From: a candidate division Hyd24-12 bacterium UBA5074
GTDB taxonomy: Bacteria > Fermentibacterota > Fermentibacteria > Fermentibacterales > Fermentibacteraceae
Assembly (NCBI GenBank): GCA_002414865.1
Contig: DIAQ01000098.1
Span: 1 to 64,000, forward strand
Direction of reading: 5' to 3'
DNA: 64,000 bases
Positions 17,290 through 26,254 of this stretch are shown here, piece after piece. The notes beneath the pieces are model-generated. The model had not been told where the DNA came from, made no database searches, and saw only the letters and a program-made list of their open reading frames with translations. The position numbers were made by a program, and so were the translations under genes. Within the stretch, counting starts at the first letter, position 1, and every line of letters starts with the position of its first letter.

Positions 17290-18414
17290 TCATGCCCGCC
17301 CTGCATTCTCCAGGGCTGCTTTCGCAAGGTTCCCGATCACCCCGGTGATGTCGAACACGTCCGCGGCTCTGGCGGCTCCGCGCCGGCCCATGGATTCCAT
17401 CAGCCCCGGGTTGCCGCACAGATCGGCGGCCTCCGACACGAAACCCTCCCTCGAGCACAGGATGCCGGTGATCCCGGGGAGCACTGCATCCGGCACGCCT
17501 CCCTCGGCGAGCCCGGCGCAGGCGGCGCCGCAGGCCGCAGCCTCCACGAAGGTGAGCCCGAAGCCCTCGACGTCGCCGGTGCGCTCGTCGGACTGGCAGG
17601 GGGAGATGAAGAGGTCGGCCGAGCGGTAGCGAGCGGCCAGGCTCTCGTCGTCGACCGGGCCGAGAAACCTCACCCTCCCGCCCAGATGGGCGGCCCGTTC
17701 CCTCAGCTCAGTCTCGAGCGGACCCTCTCCGGCGATCCACAGCCCGGCGTCGACGCCCCTTCCGACAGCCTCCTGCAGCACTGCGATGGCGAGATCCATC
17801 CGCTTGCGCGGGACCATCCTCCCAGCGGTGACGAGCTGCACGGGGAACTCCCCCGGGAAGCCCGGGGGACCCGGCCTGAAGAGCCCGGTGTCGACTCCGT
17901 TGATGCCGATCGCGATCCTGGCGCGAGGCGCCACGGAGGCAGCCCTCCCGGCGGTGAACCTGCTGGCGCACGCCGCGATGGAGGACCTCTCGAGCGCCGC
18001 CCTCCTGCGCAGCCCCGCCAGGGGGGGCAGGCTGGCGAAGACCTCCATGCCGTGCACCGCGCAGACGACGGGACAGGAAGGCGCTGCGAGCAGGGCCCCT
18101 TCGGTCACGAACCAGGTCGAGCAGAACACGATCGAAGGGTGCGCACCGGCCTTTCGGAGCCTGCTCATGGACCGGGCGAAGTGCAGTGCCCTGAGGGTTG
18201 GGAAGTTTCTGCCCGGCACCTGGATCACCTCGATCCAGTCACGGGGGCGCGCCGATTCCGCCCTTTTCGCGAAGACCTTCACGCTCCAGCCCAGGCGGCT
18301 CAGCGCAAGGGCGGTGTTGGATGCCCATCTGGATATCCCGCCCAGCTTGGGCGGAAAGTCCTCGGTGGCGATCCAGGCCTCCGGCCTGCCGTTGTCCGGA
18401 ACCCCTCCTCTCAC
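17290..18414 (-). CDS. Family 4-type (GT-B) glycosyltransferase
   Basis: The 374-residue protein is a GT4 enzyme: an N-terminal acceptor loop (EDFPPKLGGISRWA), the core VTAGRMVPRKRMDLAIAVL (phosphate/nucleotide site, about residue 190), and VEGFGLTFVEAAACGAACAG, the E-x7-E motif. Sugar donor and acceptor are unknown. The GTG at 18414 overlaps the MFS stop by 4 bases (GTGA). It is last in a cysC-MFS-GT series; the mix of sulfate activation, transport and glycosyl transfer would fit a sulfated surface glycan, which is an inference. Confidence 0.9.
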   Translation of the reverse strand: MRGGVPDNGRPEAWIATEDFPPKLGGISRWASNTALALSRLGWSVKVFAKRAESARPRDWIEVIQVPGRNFPTLRALHFARSMSRLRKAGAHPSIVFCSTWFVTEGALLAAPSCPVVCAVHGMEVFASLPPLAGLRRRAALERSSIAACASRFTAGRAASVAPRARIAIGINGVDTGLFRPGPPGFPGEFPVQLVTAGRMVPRKRMDLAIAVLQEAVGRGVDAGLWIAGEGPLETELRERAAHLGGRVRFLGPVDDESLAARYRSADLFISPCQSDERTGDVEGFGLTFVEAAACGAACAGLAEGGVPDAVLPGITGILCSREGFVSEAADLCGNPGLMESMGRRGAARAADVFDITGVIGNLAKAALENAGRA

Positions 18415-19682
18415 GCCGGAACCCGTGCGCGGGGCTCCTGCAGGGCGAAGCGCCTGAGGAACAGCAGCCCGGCGAGCGTGAACAGCCCGGCCGAGACAAG
18501 GAAGGTGCTCGACATCCCGCATGACTGCAGGATCGCATTGCCCATCAGCGGGGCGATCAGACCTCTCACGGCGGTGAGCGTGATGTGTATCCCCTGATAT
18601 GTGGCGGCCTGGCCTTCCGGTGCGAAATGGAGGCTCGAGAGGTTCCACGAGACGTTGATGCCGGCCATCGCCACCGAGTAGACGGCGAAGGCGGAGTAGA
18701 AGAGCTGCACGCCTATCGAGGTGAACAGGCCGCCCATGGCTATGAGCAGCGGGTAGGCGGCCAGGAGGAGGCAGACGAGGCCCGTGAAACGGAACGGGTG
18801 GAGCTTCTCGACCCTGATCCCCATGAACGGGCTCAGGAGGAGTATCCCGATCTGGGCGAGAACTCCCTTCGCCATGGCGTACTGCTCGTAGCGCAGCCCG
18901 AGGACATCCCGCGCGAAGAAGGGTATTGCAGGCAGGACCATCATGAAGGCGAACCCGTACACCATGAAGAAGGCCTCGAACAGGGCGAACTGACGATCGG
19001 CCGCGAGTATCCGCAGGAGCGGCCCGAGCAGGCCCGGCTGTCCTCCCTCCCCTCCACCCTTCGCAAGCCCCCTGGCCATCCTGGCGAAGATCATCGCGTG
19101 GGCGAAGCCGAAGAGGGCCATGCAGACGTAGAGGATCCGGAAAGCCTGGAAGTCGGCGTCGAGCATGTGCCCCACCAGCACGGAGGCCGGGAGGCTGAAC
19201 AGCGTGAAGAGGCTGACCGCCCATCCGAAGAGGAGGCCGCGCCTGCCCTCGCCGTACTTCTCCCGCAGGATGGAGTTCAGGACCGGGACGATCACGCTGT
19301 CCGCCGCGGAGAACAGGCCTATGAGGATCAGCATGACATCCGCGCTGTCCGTGAAGAACATCAGGGCCACGGGCAGCCGCAGGAAGGCGGCCGCGATCAC
19401 CGCTCCCACGTGGCATCCCCGCTTCTCTACCATCGAGTTGATCAGGAAGGAGAGCAGGTTGCTGAAGGGCATGATCATCATGAGAAGGGTGATCTGCCAG
19501 GCGGTGGCGCGCAGGCCGTTCGCCATGATGTACTCGTTGTTGAGCATCACGCCCGACACCGCCGCGGACGCCAGCGAGGAGAGCAGGTGGAGCCTGTAGG
19601 TATGCCTCTCGACGGGGCCCAGCCCTCTCATGGCGTGCCAGGGCGACACGCTTCGGAGGAAGCCGGGGGGCAGAGTCGGCAT
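18411..19682 (-). CDS. Major facilitator superfamily transporter
   Basis: A 423-residue membrane protein with about 12 hydrophobic segments, for example ITLLMMIMPFSNLLSFLIN, LLFGWAVSLFTLFSLPASVLVG and VCLLLAAYPLLIAMGGLF. The segment EKYGEGRRGLLFG fits the MFS loop 2-3 type. Substrate is unknown. The ATG at 19682 overlaps the cysC stop (TGATG), so the start is preferred over a codon 20 residues earlier. Overlap with the glycosyltransferase downstream by 4 bases shows co-translation. Confidence 0.82.
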   Translation of the reverse strand: MPTLPPGFLRSVSPWHAMRGLGPVERHTYRLHLLSSLASAAVSGVMLNNEYIMANGLRATAWQITLLMMIMPFSNLLSFLINSMVEKRGCHVGAVIAAAFLRLPVALMFFTDSADVMLILIGLFSAADSVIVPVLNSILREKYGEGRRGLLFGWAVSLFTLFSLPASVLVGHMLDADFQAFRILYVCMALFGFAHAMIFARMARGLAKGGGEGGQPGLLGPLLRILAADRQFALFEAFFMVYGFAFMMVLPAIPFFARDVLGLRYEQYAMAKGVLAQIGILLLSPFMGIRVEKLHPFRFTGLVCLLLAAYPLLIAMGGLFTSIGVQLFYSAFAVYSVAMAGINVSWNLSSLHFAPEGQAATYQGIHITLTAVRGLIAPLMGNAILQSCGMSSTFLVSAGLFTLAGLLFLRRFALQEPRARVPA

Positions 19683-20296
19683 CAGGGCTTCCCGGGGATC
19701 ACTCCGCGTTCCTCGAGGAAGGCCATCAGCAGGCGCGCGCAACCCCCGGCGTCCATCTCGTCGGTATGGAGGTGGACATCCGGCGAGAGGGGCTCCTCGT
19801 AGGGGGCGGAAATGCCCGTGAACTCACGCAGTTCCCCTGCCCGGGCCTTGCGGTACAGGCCCTTGGGGTCCCTGGCCTCGGCGACCTCGAGGGGCAGGTC
19901 GACGAAGACCTCCACGAAATCGCCGGGACCCTGGATCGCGCGGGCTCTCGCCCTGTCGTCCCTGTAGGGGCTGATGAAAGCGACGATGTTGATTATGCCG
20001 AACGATGTGAAGAGCTTGGCCACCTCGGAGATGCGCCTGATGTTCTCCGCCCTGTCGGCGGGCGAGAAGCCCAGGTCGCTGTTCAGACCGTGACGGACAT
20101 TGTCGCCGTCGAGCACGACGGAGTACGCGCCCCGGTCGTGCAGGAGCCCTGCCAGCTCGCCGGCGATGGTGGACTTGCCGGACGAGGGCAGGCCCGTCAT
20201 CCATACGGTCACCCCCCGGGAGCCGAGGAGACTCTCGCGATCGCTCCTGCCCAGGGAATGCTCGTGCCAGGTGATGTTGTTGTCGCGGCTTGCCAT
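19682..20296 (-). CDS. cysC: Adenylylsulfate kinase
   Basis: CysC phosphorylates adenylyl sulfate (APS) to PAPS. The 204-residue protein has the P-loop GLPSSGKST (35-43), the APS-binding stretch DGDNVRHGLNSDLGFS, RRISEVAKLF, and FISPYRDDR, all diagnostic. No sulfurylase is nearby. PAPS serves sulfotransferases or sulfate reduction; with a transporter and a glycosyltransferase following in overlap, modification of a glycan is possible. Residues appear intact and the length is normal. Confidence 0.95.
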   Translation of the reverse strand: MASRDNNITWHEHSLGRSDRESLLGSRGVTVWMTGLPSSGKSTIAGELAGLLHDRGAYSVVLDGDNVRHGLNSDLGFSPADRAENIRRISEVAKLFTSFGIINIVAFISPYRDDRARARAIQGPGDFVEVFVDLPLEVAEARDPKGLYRKARAGELREFTGISAPYEEPLSPDVHLHTDEMDAGGCARLLMAFLEERGVIPGKP

Positions 20297-20541
20297 AGGA
20301 TCTTCCTTTCGGTCCGGTCATGGGCATGCGGGAGTTTGCGGAAATGACGCCCGACATGTTCCGGTCGAGGCGCCCGGCGAACATAACAGGGTGGAGGGAC
20401 TGGGCCACACGAGCGACCGTGCTGGCTGGCGCCGATCGCTACGCGAAGACAGGCTGTTTCGCTATTTTAGCAGTTCATGGGAAGGAAGGCGGGCCCGGTC
20501 GCCCGCCGGGCGCAGCGCGAAGAACCGGAGGCGGTCCCCAG
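20297..20541. promoter_or_regulatory. Divergent intergenic region, cysC / sulfatase-like operon
   Basis: This 245-base gap carries the upstream regions of two divergent operons. A locally AT-rich patch (TTTCGCTATTTTAGCAG, about 20457-20473) is the best place for a plus-strand -10 box. A plus-strand frame runs through the gap into the sulfatase-like gene, but it lacks a signal peptide before the true start and is not taken as coding. No riboswitch or operator repeat was recognised. Confidence 0.35.
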
Positions 20542-21819
20542 ATGAAGCTACGCGCAATGGCACTTGCAGCCGCCTGCGCCGCCGCGGCCTGCGGGCGTCC
20601 CGTGCCCGGGGGCCCCAACGTGCTCCTCGTGATAATCGACACTGTCAGATCCGACCACCTCGGCTGCTACGGATACTCCAGGAACACCACTCCCTCGCTC
20701 GACAGCCTGGCCTCCCGCGGCACCCTCTTCCTCAACACGATGTCCCAGTCGCCGTGGACCATTCCATCGACTGCATCTATCTTCACGGGGCTCACCCCGG
20801 CCGTCCACCGGGTAGGGATGATCGACGGGGTCATCTACGGCCTCGATCCCGCCCTGCCGACCGCCTCGACTCTCATGTCCGACGCAGGCTATGCCACTTT
20901 CGGGGAGTTCAGCGTGGCCTGGCTGAGGGCCGAGATGGGATTCGACACCGGCTTCGACCACTTCCACTGCTACTCCGACCATAGGAGCCACTGCGGGGAG
21001 ATCGTCGACTCCCTCGCCGCCTGGATCGACAGCCTCCCTGCGGGCAGGCCGTGGTTCGCGATCATCCATTTCTACGAGCCGCACGACCCGTATGCCCCGC
21101 ATCAGCCCTACGACACGCTCTTCGCCGGGCGGACGCCTCCCCCGTTCCAGGGCGACAGCATTTGGTTGCTGGACGACTCCGAGAGGCTGATCGAGCCCCT
21201 CCAGAGGGAGGCCCTCGAGATCAGGTACGACGGCGAGCTGCGCCAGGTCGACGACTCGCTCTCCAGGCTCTTCGGATTCCTCAGAGCCGGAGGTCACGCG
21301 GGGAACACCCTCGTCATCGTCACTGCCGACCATGGCGAGGAGTTCCTGGACCACGGAGGCACGGGGCACGGCCGCACCTTCTACCAGGAGATCCTCTCGG
21401 TGCCGCTGATCCTGTCGGGCCCCGGCATCCCGAGGGCCGGGAAGCGGAGGGACCTGGCCGCAGGCATAGACATCCTCCCCACGATCCTCGAGACCGCCGG
21501 CATCCCGCTCCCCGACTTCCTGGAGGGCGTCAGCCTCCTGGGACCGGCGCCTGACAGGGCCGTCCCCGCGAGCAGCCCCAAGGACGGGAACATGGTCTGC
21601 ATCGGCAGGGGGATGCAGCGACAGATCTGGGATCCCGCGGACGGGAGCGTCTCGAGGTTCGATCTGACGACCGACCCGGACGAGCTGAACCCCCTCCCCG
21701 CAGACAGCACGATGATGGACGACCTGGGCGAGTACCGCGCCCGCACTCCCCTGGGCAACCCGGCGGCGACCCCGGAAGGCGAGCTGGACAACTCCCTGAG
21801 GGATCTGGGGTACATCTGA
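20542..21819 (+). CDS. Sulfatase-like alkaline phosphatase superfamily lipoprotein, Thr at the nucleophile position
   Basis: The 425-residue protein has a lipoprotein signal (AACAAAACG, Cys17) and the metal-site motifs of the superfamily: VIIDTVRSDHLGCYGY near residue 30, and TADHGEEFLDHGG later. The nucleophile region reads PWTIPSTASIFTG, so Thr73 stands where sulfatases carry the Cys or Ser that becomes formylglycine. That argues against a true formylglycine sulfatase and for a Thr-nucleophile phosphatase or phosphotransferase. The ATG at 20542 has GGAGG 12 bases before it and starts the signal peptide, so the longer upstream frame is rejected. It shares an operon with purC and a paralogue. 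Confidence 0.88.
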   Translation: MKLRAMALAAACAAAACGRPVPGGPNVLLVIIDTVRSDHLGCYGYSRNTTPSLDSLASRGTLFLNTMSQSPWTIPSTASIFTGLTPAVHRVGMIDGVIYGLDPALPTASTLMSDAGYATFGEFSVAWLRAEMGFDTGFDHFHCYSDHRSHCGEIVDSLAAWIDSLPAGRPWFAIIHFYEPHDPYAPHQPYDTLFAGRTPPPFQGDSIWLLDDSERLIEPLQREALEIRYDGELRQVDDSLSRLFGFLRAGGHAGNTLVIVTADHGEEFLDHGGTGHGRTFYQEILSVPLILSGPGIPRAGKRRDLAAGIDILPTILETAGIPLPDFLEGVSLLGPAPDRAVPASSPKDGNMVCIGRGMQRQIWDPADGSVSRFDLTTDPDELNPLPADSTMMDDLGEYRARTPLGNPAATPEGELDNSLRDLGYI

Positions 21820-21832
21820 AAGGAGACGCGTC

Positions 21833-22798
21833 TTGATCAGCAGGGAGACCATCCGGGCTTCTCTCGGGAACTGCCTCACCGACACATCGGGACTCGGGCT
21901 GCCGGGTCTGCGCAGAGGAAAGGTCCGCGACATCTACGACCTGGGGGACCGCCTGCTCATCGTCACCACCGACAGGCAGAGCGCCTTCGACAGGATCATC
22001 GCCTCGGTCCCGTTCAAGGGACAGGTGCTCAACCAGGTGAGCGCCTTCTGGTTCGAGAGCACATACGACATAGTGCGCAGCTCCGTCATCGAGATACCGG
22101 ACCCGTGCGCGACCATCGCCGAGAAATGCAGCGTCCTCCCCGTCGAGTTCATCGTCAGGGGCTACCTCACGGGCAGCACTGCGACATCCGCCTGGACTCT
22201 CTACAGGGAGGGAGTCCGGGACATCTGCGGCAACAGGCTCCCCGACGGGATGGTCAAGAACCAGCGCTTCGCGAGGCCGATCCTCACCCCGACGACCAAG
22301 AGCGACATCCACGACGAGCCGCTGACGCCAGCCCAGATCGTCGACAGGGGCCTCATGACACGCGCCCGGTGGGAAGAGGCCTCCGAAGTGGCGATGAGGC
22401 TCTACGACAGGGGGGTGGAGACAGCCGCATCGAACGGACTCGTCCTCGTGGACACAAAGTACGAGATGGGTCTCGACAGGGAGGGGCGACTGACGCTGAT
22501 CGACGAGGTGCACACGCCGGACTCGAGCAGATACTGGCTGGCCGGGACCCTCGAGGAGAGGCTCGCAGCGGGACTCGAGCCGGAGAACATCGACAAGGAG
22601 TTCCTCAGGCTCTGGTTCGTCGAGCACTGCGATCCCTACGGCGACGCCGAGCTGCCGAAGGCTCCGGACGACCTCGTGGTCGAGTTGTCGTCGAGATACA
22701 TCAGTCTCTACGAGATGATCACCGGCGGGGAGTTCGCGCCGGCGCCGGGCGAACCCCTCGAAAGGCTCCGCGCGGAGCTGGCCTCGGTGACCCGATGA
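21833..22798 (+). CDS. purC: Phosphoribosylaminoimidazole-succinocarboxamide synthase
   Basis: SAICAR synthase joins aspartate to CAIR in purine synthesis. The 321-residue protein shows GKVRDIYDLGDRLLIVTTDRQSAFD, the ATP site, then VEFIVRGYLTGS, VDTKYEMGLD and DEVHTPDSSRYW, all conserved. The start is TTG 21833, with AAAGGAG well placed before it. Its length matches the longer (yeast-like) PurC group of about 300 residues rather than the 240-residue E. coli type. It sits between two sulfatase-like lipoprotein genes, overlapping the second by 4 bases. Confidence 0.96.
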   Translation: MISRETIRASLGNCLTDTSGLGLPGLRRGKVRDIYDLGDRLLIVTTDRQSAFDRIIASVPFKGQVLNQVSAFWFESTYDIVRSSVIEIPDPCATIAEKCSVLPVEFIVRGYLTGSTATSAWTLYREGVRDICGNRLPDGMVKNQRFARPILTPTTKSDIHDEPLTPAQIVDRGLMTRARWEEASEVAMRLYDRGVETAASNGLVLVDTKYEMGLDREGRLTLIDEVHTPDSSRYWLAGTLEERLAAGLEPENIDKEFLRLWFVEHCDPYGDAELPKAPDDLVVELSSRYISLYEMITGGEFAPAPGEPLERLRAELASVTR

Positions 22799-24126
22799 AG
22801 GCCGGATCCACCCCGGGGTGCTCCCGGGTCTCCCGGAGGGCGGCGGTGGCAGCCTCAGCGGTCCTCCTCGCCGCGCTCGCCTGTTCCTGCCGGGAGCACA
22901 GGACCGGCGGCCCCTCGGTGCTGATCTTCATCCTCGACAGCGTCCGCGCCGATCACCTCGGATGCTACGGCTATCCCCGGGAGACCTCTCCCGTCATCGA
23001 CAGCCTCGCGGCGGCCGGGACCATCTTCCTGGAAGCGCAGAGCCAGGCCTGCTGGACTCTCCCTTCTGTGGCCACGGTCCTGACAGGGCTCACGCCTCAG
23101 ACCACAGGCGTCTCCGAGCGCGAAGGAGTCCTGTACGGGCTGGACGGCACGGTGCCCTTTCTGCCGGAGCTGATGGAGGACGCCGGGTACCACAGCTTTG
23201 CCGAGATGTGCATACCCTGGCTGGGGCCCGATTTCGGCTTCGACAGGGGCTTCGACGAGTTCATATGCCACACCGACAGGGCGCTCGAAGGCCATCTCCC
23301 CGAGAGCGCCGTCCACCTCGCGGACTGGCTGCGCCCGATCCCTGCAGGGGAACGCTATTTCGCCGTGATCCACGTCTTCGAGGCCCACAACCCCTTCGAC
23401 CCATCGCCGCCATGGGACACCGTGTTCGTCGACGACATGTCCACGTCCTGGAGGGGCATCTCGAATTTCTCCCTGGACAGCTCTGGCAGGGCGATGTTCC
23501 CCGATCAGGCGCCCTACCTCCTCTCGCAGTACGACGGCGAGATCAGGATGATCGACGAGGGCATCGGAGCAGTGATGGACTCGCTGCGCGCACTCGGGAG
23601 GGACCGGGAGACAATTGTGGTGATCCTTGCGGACCATGGCGAGGAGTTTCTCGAGCGCGGGGGGAACGACCACGGGCACACGATGTTCCAGGAGATGCTC
23701 CATGTGCCCCTGATCTTCTCGGGACGCGGCATCCCGCAGGGCTCCCGGCGGATCGAGGTCGTCGGCCTGCTGGACGTGACCCCGACTCTCCTGTCGGCGG
23801 CGCGGGTCCCCGTCCCCCAGGTCGTCGAGGGGCTCGACCTCTTTGCCGGAGAGCTGCCGGACCGGGCCATGCCCTCGGGACATACGATGGAGGGAACGCG
23901 CTACTGCGTCAGACAGGGGGACATGAAACTGGTGCTGGACACTGCCGGGAGCAGCCTCACGCTGTACGACCTGGCCTCCGATCCGGAGGAGCTGCGTCCC
24001 CTCCCCCCGGACAGCTCTCTGGGGGACAGCCTGATGAGATACCTCAGCAGGCGGCCGATAGGCGCGTCCGGCGTGACGCCCGACAGCGACGCGACGGAGA
24101 CATTGAGAGGGCTGGGCTACATCTGA
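22795..24126 (+). CDS. Sulfatase-like alkaline phosphatase superfamily lipoprotein (paralogue), Thr at the nucleophile position
   Basis: A 443-residue paralogue of the gene two places upstream: same order of motifs (FILDSVRADHLGCYGYPRETSP, ADHGEEFLERGG), same C-terminal end (LRGLGYI), and a lipoprotein signal with LALACSC (Cys30). The nucleophile region is CWTLPSVATVLTG, again with Thr (88) at the Cys/Ser position. Substrate is unknown; phospholipid-head-group or phosphoglycan transfer is possible. The ATG overlaps the purC stop by 4 bases. The gene ends convergently with parC. Confidence 0.88.
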   Translation: MKAGSTPGCSRVSRRAAVAASAVLLAALACSCREHRTGGPSVLIFILDSVRADHLGCYGYPRETSPVIDSLAAAGTIFLEAQSQACWTLPSVATVLTGLTPQTTGVSEREGVLYGLDGTVPFLPELMEDAGYHSFAEMCIPWLGPDFGFDRGFDEFICHTDRALEGHLPESAVHLADWLRPIPAGERYFAVIHVFEAHNPFDPSPPWDTVFVDDMSTSWRGISNFSLDSSGRAMFPDQAPYLLSQYDGEIRMIDEGIGAVMDSLRALGRDRETIVVILADHGEEFLERGGNDHGHTMFQEMLHVPLIFSGRGIPQGSRRIEVVGLLDVTPTLLSAARVPVPQVVEGLDLFAGELPDRAMPSGHTMEGTRYCVRQGDMKLVLDTAGSSLTLYDLASDPEELRPLPPDSSLGDSLMRYLSRRPIGASGVTPDSDATETLRGLGYI

Positions 24127-24130
24127 CCCG

Positions 24131-26254
24131 TCAGGGCTGTTCGAAGAGGTCGCCCTGATCGAGCCCGGAGGCTTCCCTGAGAAGGTCGGAGGCCTTGGAG
24201 CGCAGGGCTTCCGCATTCCGCAGTATCTCGTCCACATCCTGTGATGGAGCGTCGGGCATGGGCGGCCCTGGCGCTGGCAGGGCATCTCCTCCGGCGGCTC
24301 CGCCGTCCTCCGGAGCGGCCGGCGCTTCCCGGGCGGCGGGTTCGGCCTCGGCGGCCTGCTCCACGATCCTGATGGAGGAGATGATCCTCGTGCCCCCCAG
24401 CCTCACTCCCCTCGCGGAGGGGCTCCTCTCTGCGATGCCGGCTGCGGGCACGCAGCCCTTCCTCGTCCTGGCCCCGCGGCGCTTCTCGAAGAAGAATTCG
24501 AGGGAGATGCCCTGTCTGTCGCTCAGCAGGAGGAGCTCGGCGCCCGGCGGCACCAGCGAGTATTCCTTCTCGAGGATGAAACTCTCGATCCTGAAGCGCT
24601 TGCAGTAGCAGAACCTGTGCTCGGGCTCCCTGTAGACGGCCGTGAAGAGCCTGTCCTTGTCCTGGATGCCGCAGAAGACGGTCTCCTTGCCGAGGAAGTG
24701 CTTGTCGCCCATGGGCAGCAGCTTGTAGGTGCCGTCCTCGAAGATCGCCAGTATCCGGTCATACTCCGAGGCGTCGAAGGTCACATCGCCCTTCACCTGG
24801 GTTCCTGCGAAACCGCCCTTCTGGTCGAAGCCCACCTTCAGGTTTCGAAGCGAGACCCCCTTCACGTCTATGTCGTCGAAGGCCTCGATCCTGGTCCTCC
24901 TAGGGAAGCGCTTCCCGTACTTCTTCGCCAGGGCCTGCAGCCAGCGCACGGTGAAGGCGGCCAGATCGGACAGGTTTCGCGAGGATTCGTCCATGGCTGC
25001 TCGGATAGTGCCCATCTCCGTTCTGTGGGCCTCGATGTCGAAACGGGAAATCCTGCGTATCCTGATGGCCAGGAGTTTCTCCAGGTCGTCGTCGCGCAGC
25101 TCCAGGTCTCCGAGGTGGGGCGCCATTCCGGTCCTCACGGCCGAGGCCACCGCCTCCTCTGAAGCGGCCTTCTCGAGGCCCGAGTAGACGCGGTTCTCTA
25201 TGAAGATCTGCTCGAGCGTCATCCAGCGGAGCCTGGCTCCGAGGTCCGCGAGCTCCAGCTCGAGCTGCCTGCGCATGATGTCGAGCAGCCGGTCGGCGCT
25301 CCTGTGCACGAGATCGGAGACCGATGTCTCCAGGGGCCTCCCCCCGCATATGACCAGTCCGTTGGAGGTCCAGGTCACCTCGCAGTCGGTATGCGCGAAG
25401 AGCTGGGCCACGGTTTCCTCGGGCTCCGCTCCTCTCGCGAGGCTGAGCTCTATCTCCACCGAGCCTGCCGTGAAGTCGTCGATCGAGCTTATCCTGACCC
25501 GGCCCTTCCGCGCGGCCGCCTCTATCGAGGCGATGAGGCTGTCCGCGGTCGTGCCCCAGGGTATCTCCCTTATCACGAGCTTCTTCAGGCCCTTCTTGCG
25601 CTCGATGGTAGCCCGGTTGCGGATCCTGCCGGTGCCGTCGGCGTAGGCGGATGCATCGATGCTGCCGCCGTGCGGAAAGTCTGGGTAGAGCGAGAAATCC
25701 TGCCCCCTGATGCAGGAGATCATGGCCTGCACCACCTCGCCGAAGTTATGGGGGAGGATCCTGGTGGACATCCCGACTGCGATTCCCTCGGCACCCAGAA
25801 GCAGGGCGACGGGAAGCCTGGCCGGGAGGCTCACCGGCTCCCGGTTGCGGCCGTCGTAGCTCTCGATGAACTCCGTGAGCCTGTCGTCCAGCAGCACCTC
25901 GCGCGCGAGCTCCGTGAGCCTGCACTCGATGTAGCGCGGCGCCGAGGCCTCGTCGCCGGTGAGCTGGTTGCCGAAGTTGCCCTGGGTCTCGATGAAGTAG
26001 CCCCTGTTGGCCAGCGAGACGAGCGCGTCGCCGATGGACTGGTCTCCGTGCGGATGGTAGCGCATGCAGTGGCCTATCACGTTGGCCACCTTGTTGAAAC
26101 GGCCGTCGTCCATCTCCCGCAGGCTCCAGAGGATTCTGCGCTGCACCGGTTTCAGCCCATCCGCCTCGTCAGGGATGGCCCTGTCCTTGATGACGTATGA
26201 GGCATACTCCAGGAAGTTGTCCTGGAACAGGTTCTTCAGCGCGGCATCGGTCAT
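24131..26254 (-). CDS. parC: DNA topoisomerase IV / gyrase-type subunit A
   Basis: Type IIA topoisomerase A subunit, which cuts and reseals DNA. The 707-residue protein has the catalytic Tyr108 in ASAPRYIE, the start DRAIPDEADGLKPVQRRIL, and RYHPHGDQSIGDAL. After the breakage-reunion and coiled-coil parts, the usual beta-pinwheel is short and the last roughly 100 residues are Ala/Pro/Glu-rich (AEAEPAAREAPAAPEDG), probably disordered. The length fits ParC-like proteins of the Bacteroidetes type better than GyrA (about 850). The start overlaps the parE stop by 4 bases, so the two subunits are co-translated. Confidence 0.92.
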   Translation of the reverse strand: MTDAALKNLFQDNFLEYASYVIKDRAIPDEADGLKPVQRRILWSLREMDDGRFNKVANVIGHCMRYHPHGDQSIGDALVSLANRGYFIETQGNFGNQLTGDEASAPRYIECRLTELAREVLLDDRLTEFIESYDGRNREPVSLPARLPVALLLGAEGIAVGMSTRILPHNFGEVVQAMISCIRGQDFSLYPDFPHGGSIDASAYADGTGRIRNRATIERKKGLKKLVIREIPWGTTADSLIASIEAAARKGRVRISSIDDFTAGSVEIELSLARGAEPEETVAQLFAHTDCEVTWTSNGLVICGGRPLETSVSDLVHRSADRLLDIMRRQLELELADLGARLRWMTLEQIFIENRVYSGLEKAASEEAVASAVRTGMAPHLGDLELRDDDLEKLLAIRIRRISRFDIEAHRTEMGTIRAAMDESSRNLSDLAAFTVRWLQALAKKYGKRFPRRTRIEAFDDIDVKGVSLRNLKVGFDQKGGFAGTQVKGDVTFDASEYDRILAIFEDGTYKLLPMGDKHFLGKETVFCGIQDKDRLFTAVYREPEHRFCYCKRFRIESFILEKEYSLVPPGAELLLLSDRQGISLEFFFEKRRGARTRKGCVPAAGIAERSPSARGVRLGGTRIISSIRIVEQAAEAEPAAREAPAAPEDGGAAGGDALPAPGPPMPDAPSQDVDEILRNAEALRSKASDLLREASGLDQGDLFEQP

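Noticed and set aside
18585..19802. Plus-strand frame opposite the MFS gene
   Set aside because: Low-complexity Glu/Arg/His translation typical of an antisense shadow.
20320..20541. N-terminal extension of the first sulfatase-like protein
   Set aside because: It would bury the lipoprotein signal inside the protein; the ATG at 20542 has a ribosome site and starts the signal.
22105..22794. Frame through purC joined to the second sulfatase-like protein
   Set aside because: It is an overlapping frame of purC; the true start overlaps the purC stop by 4 bases at 22795.
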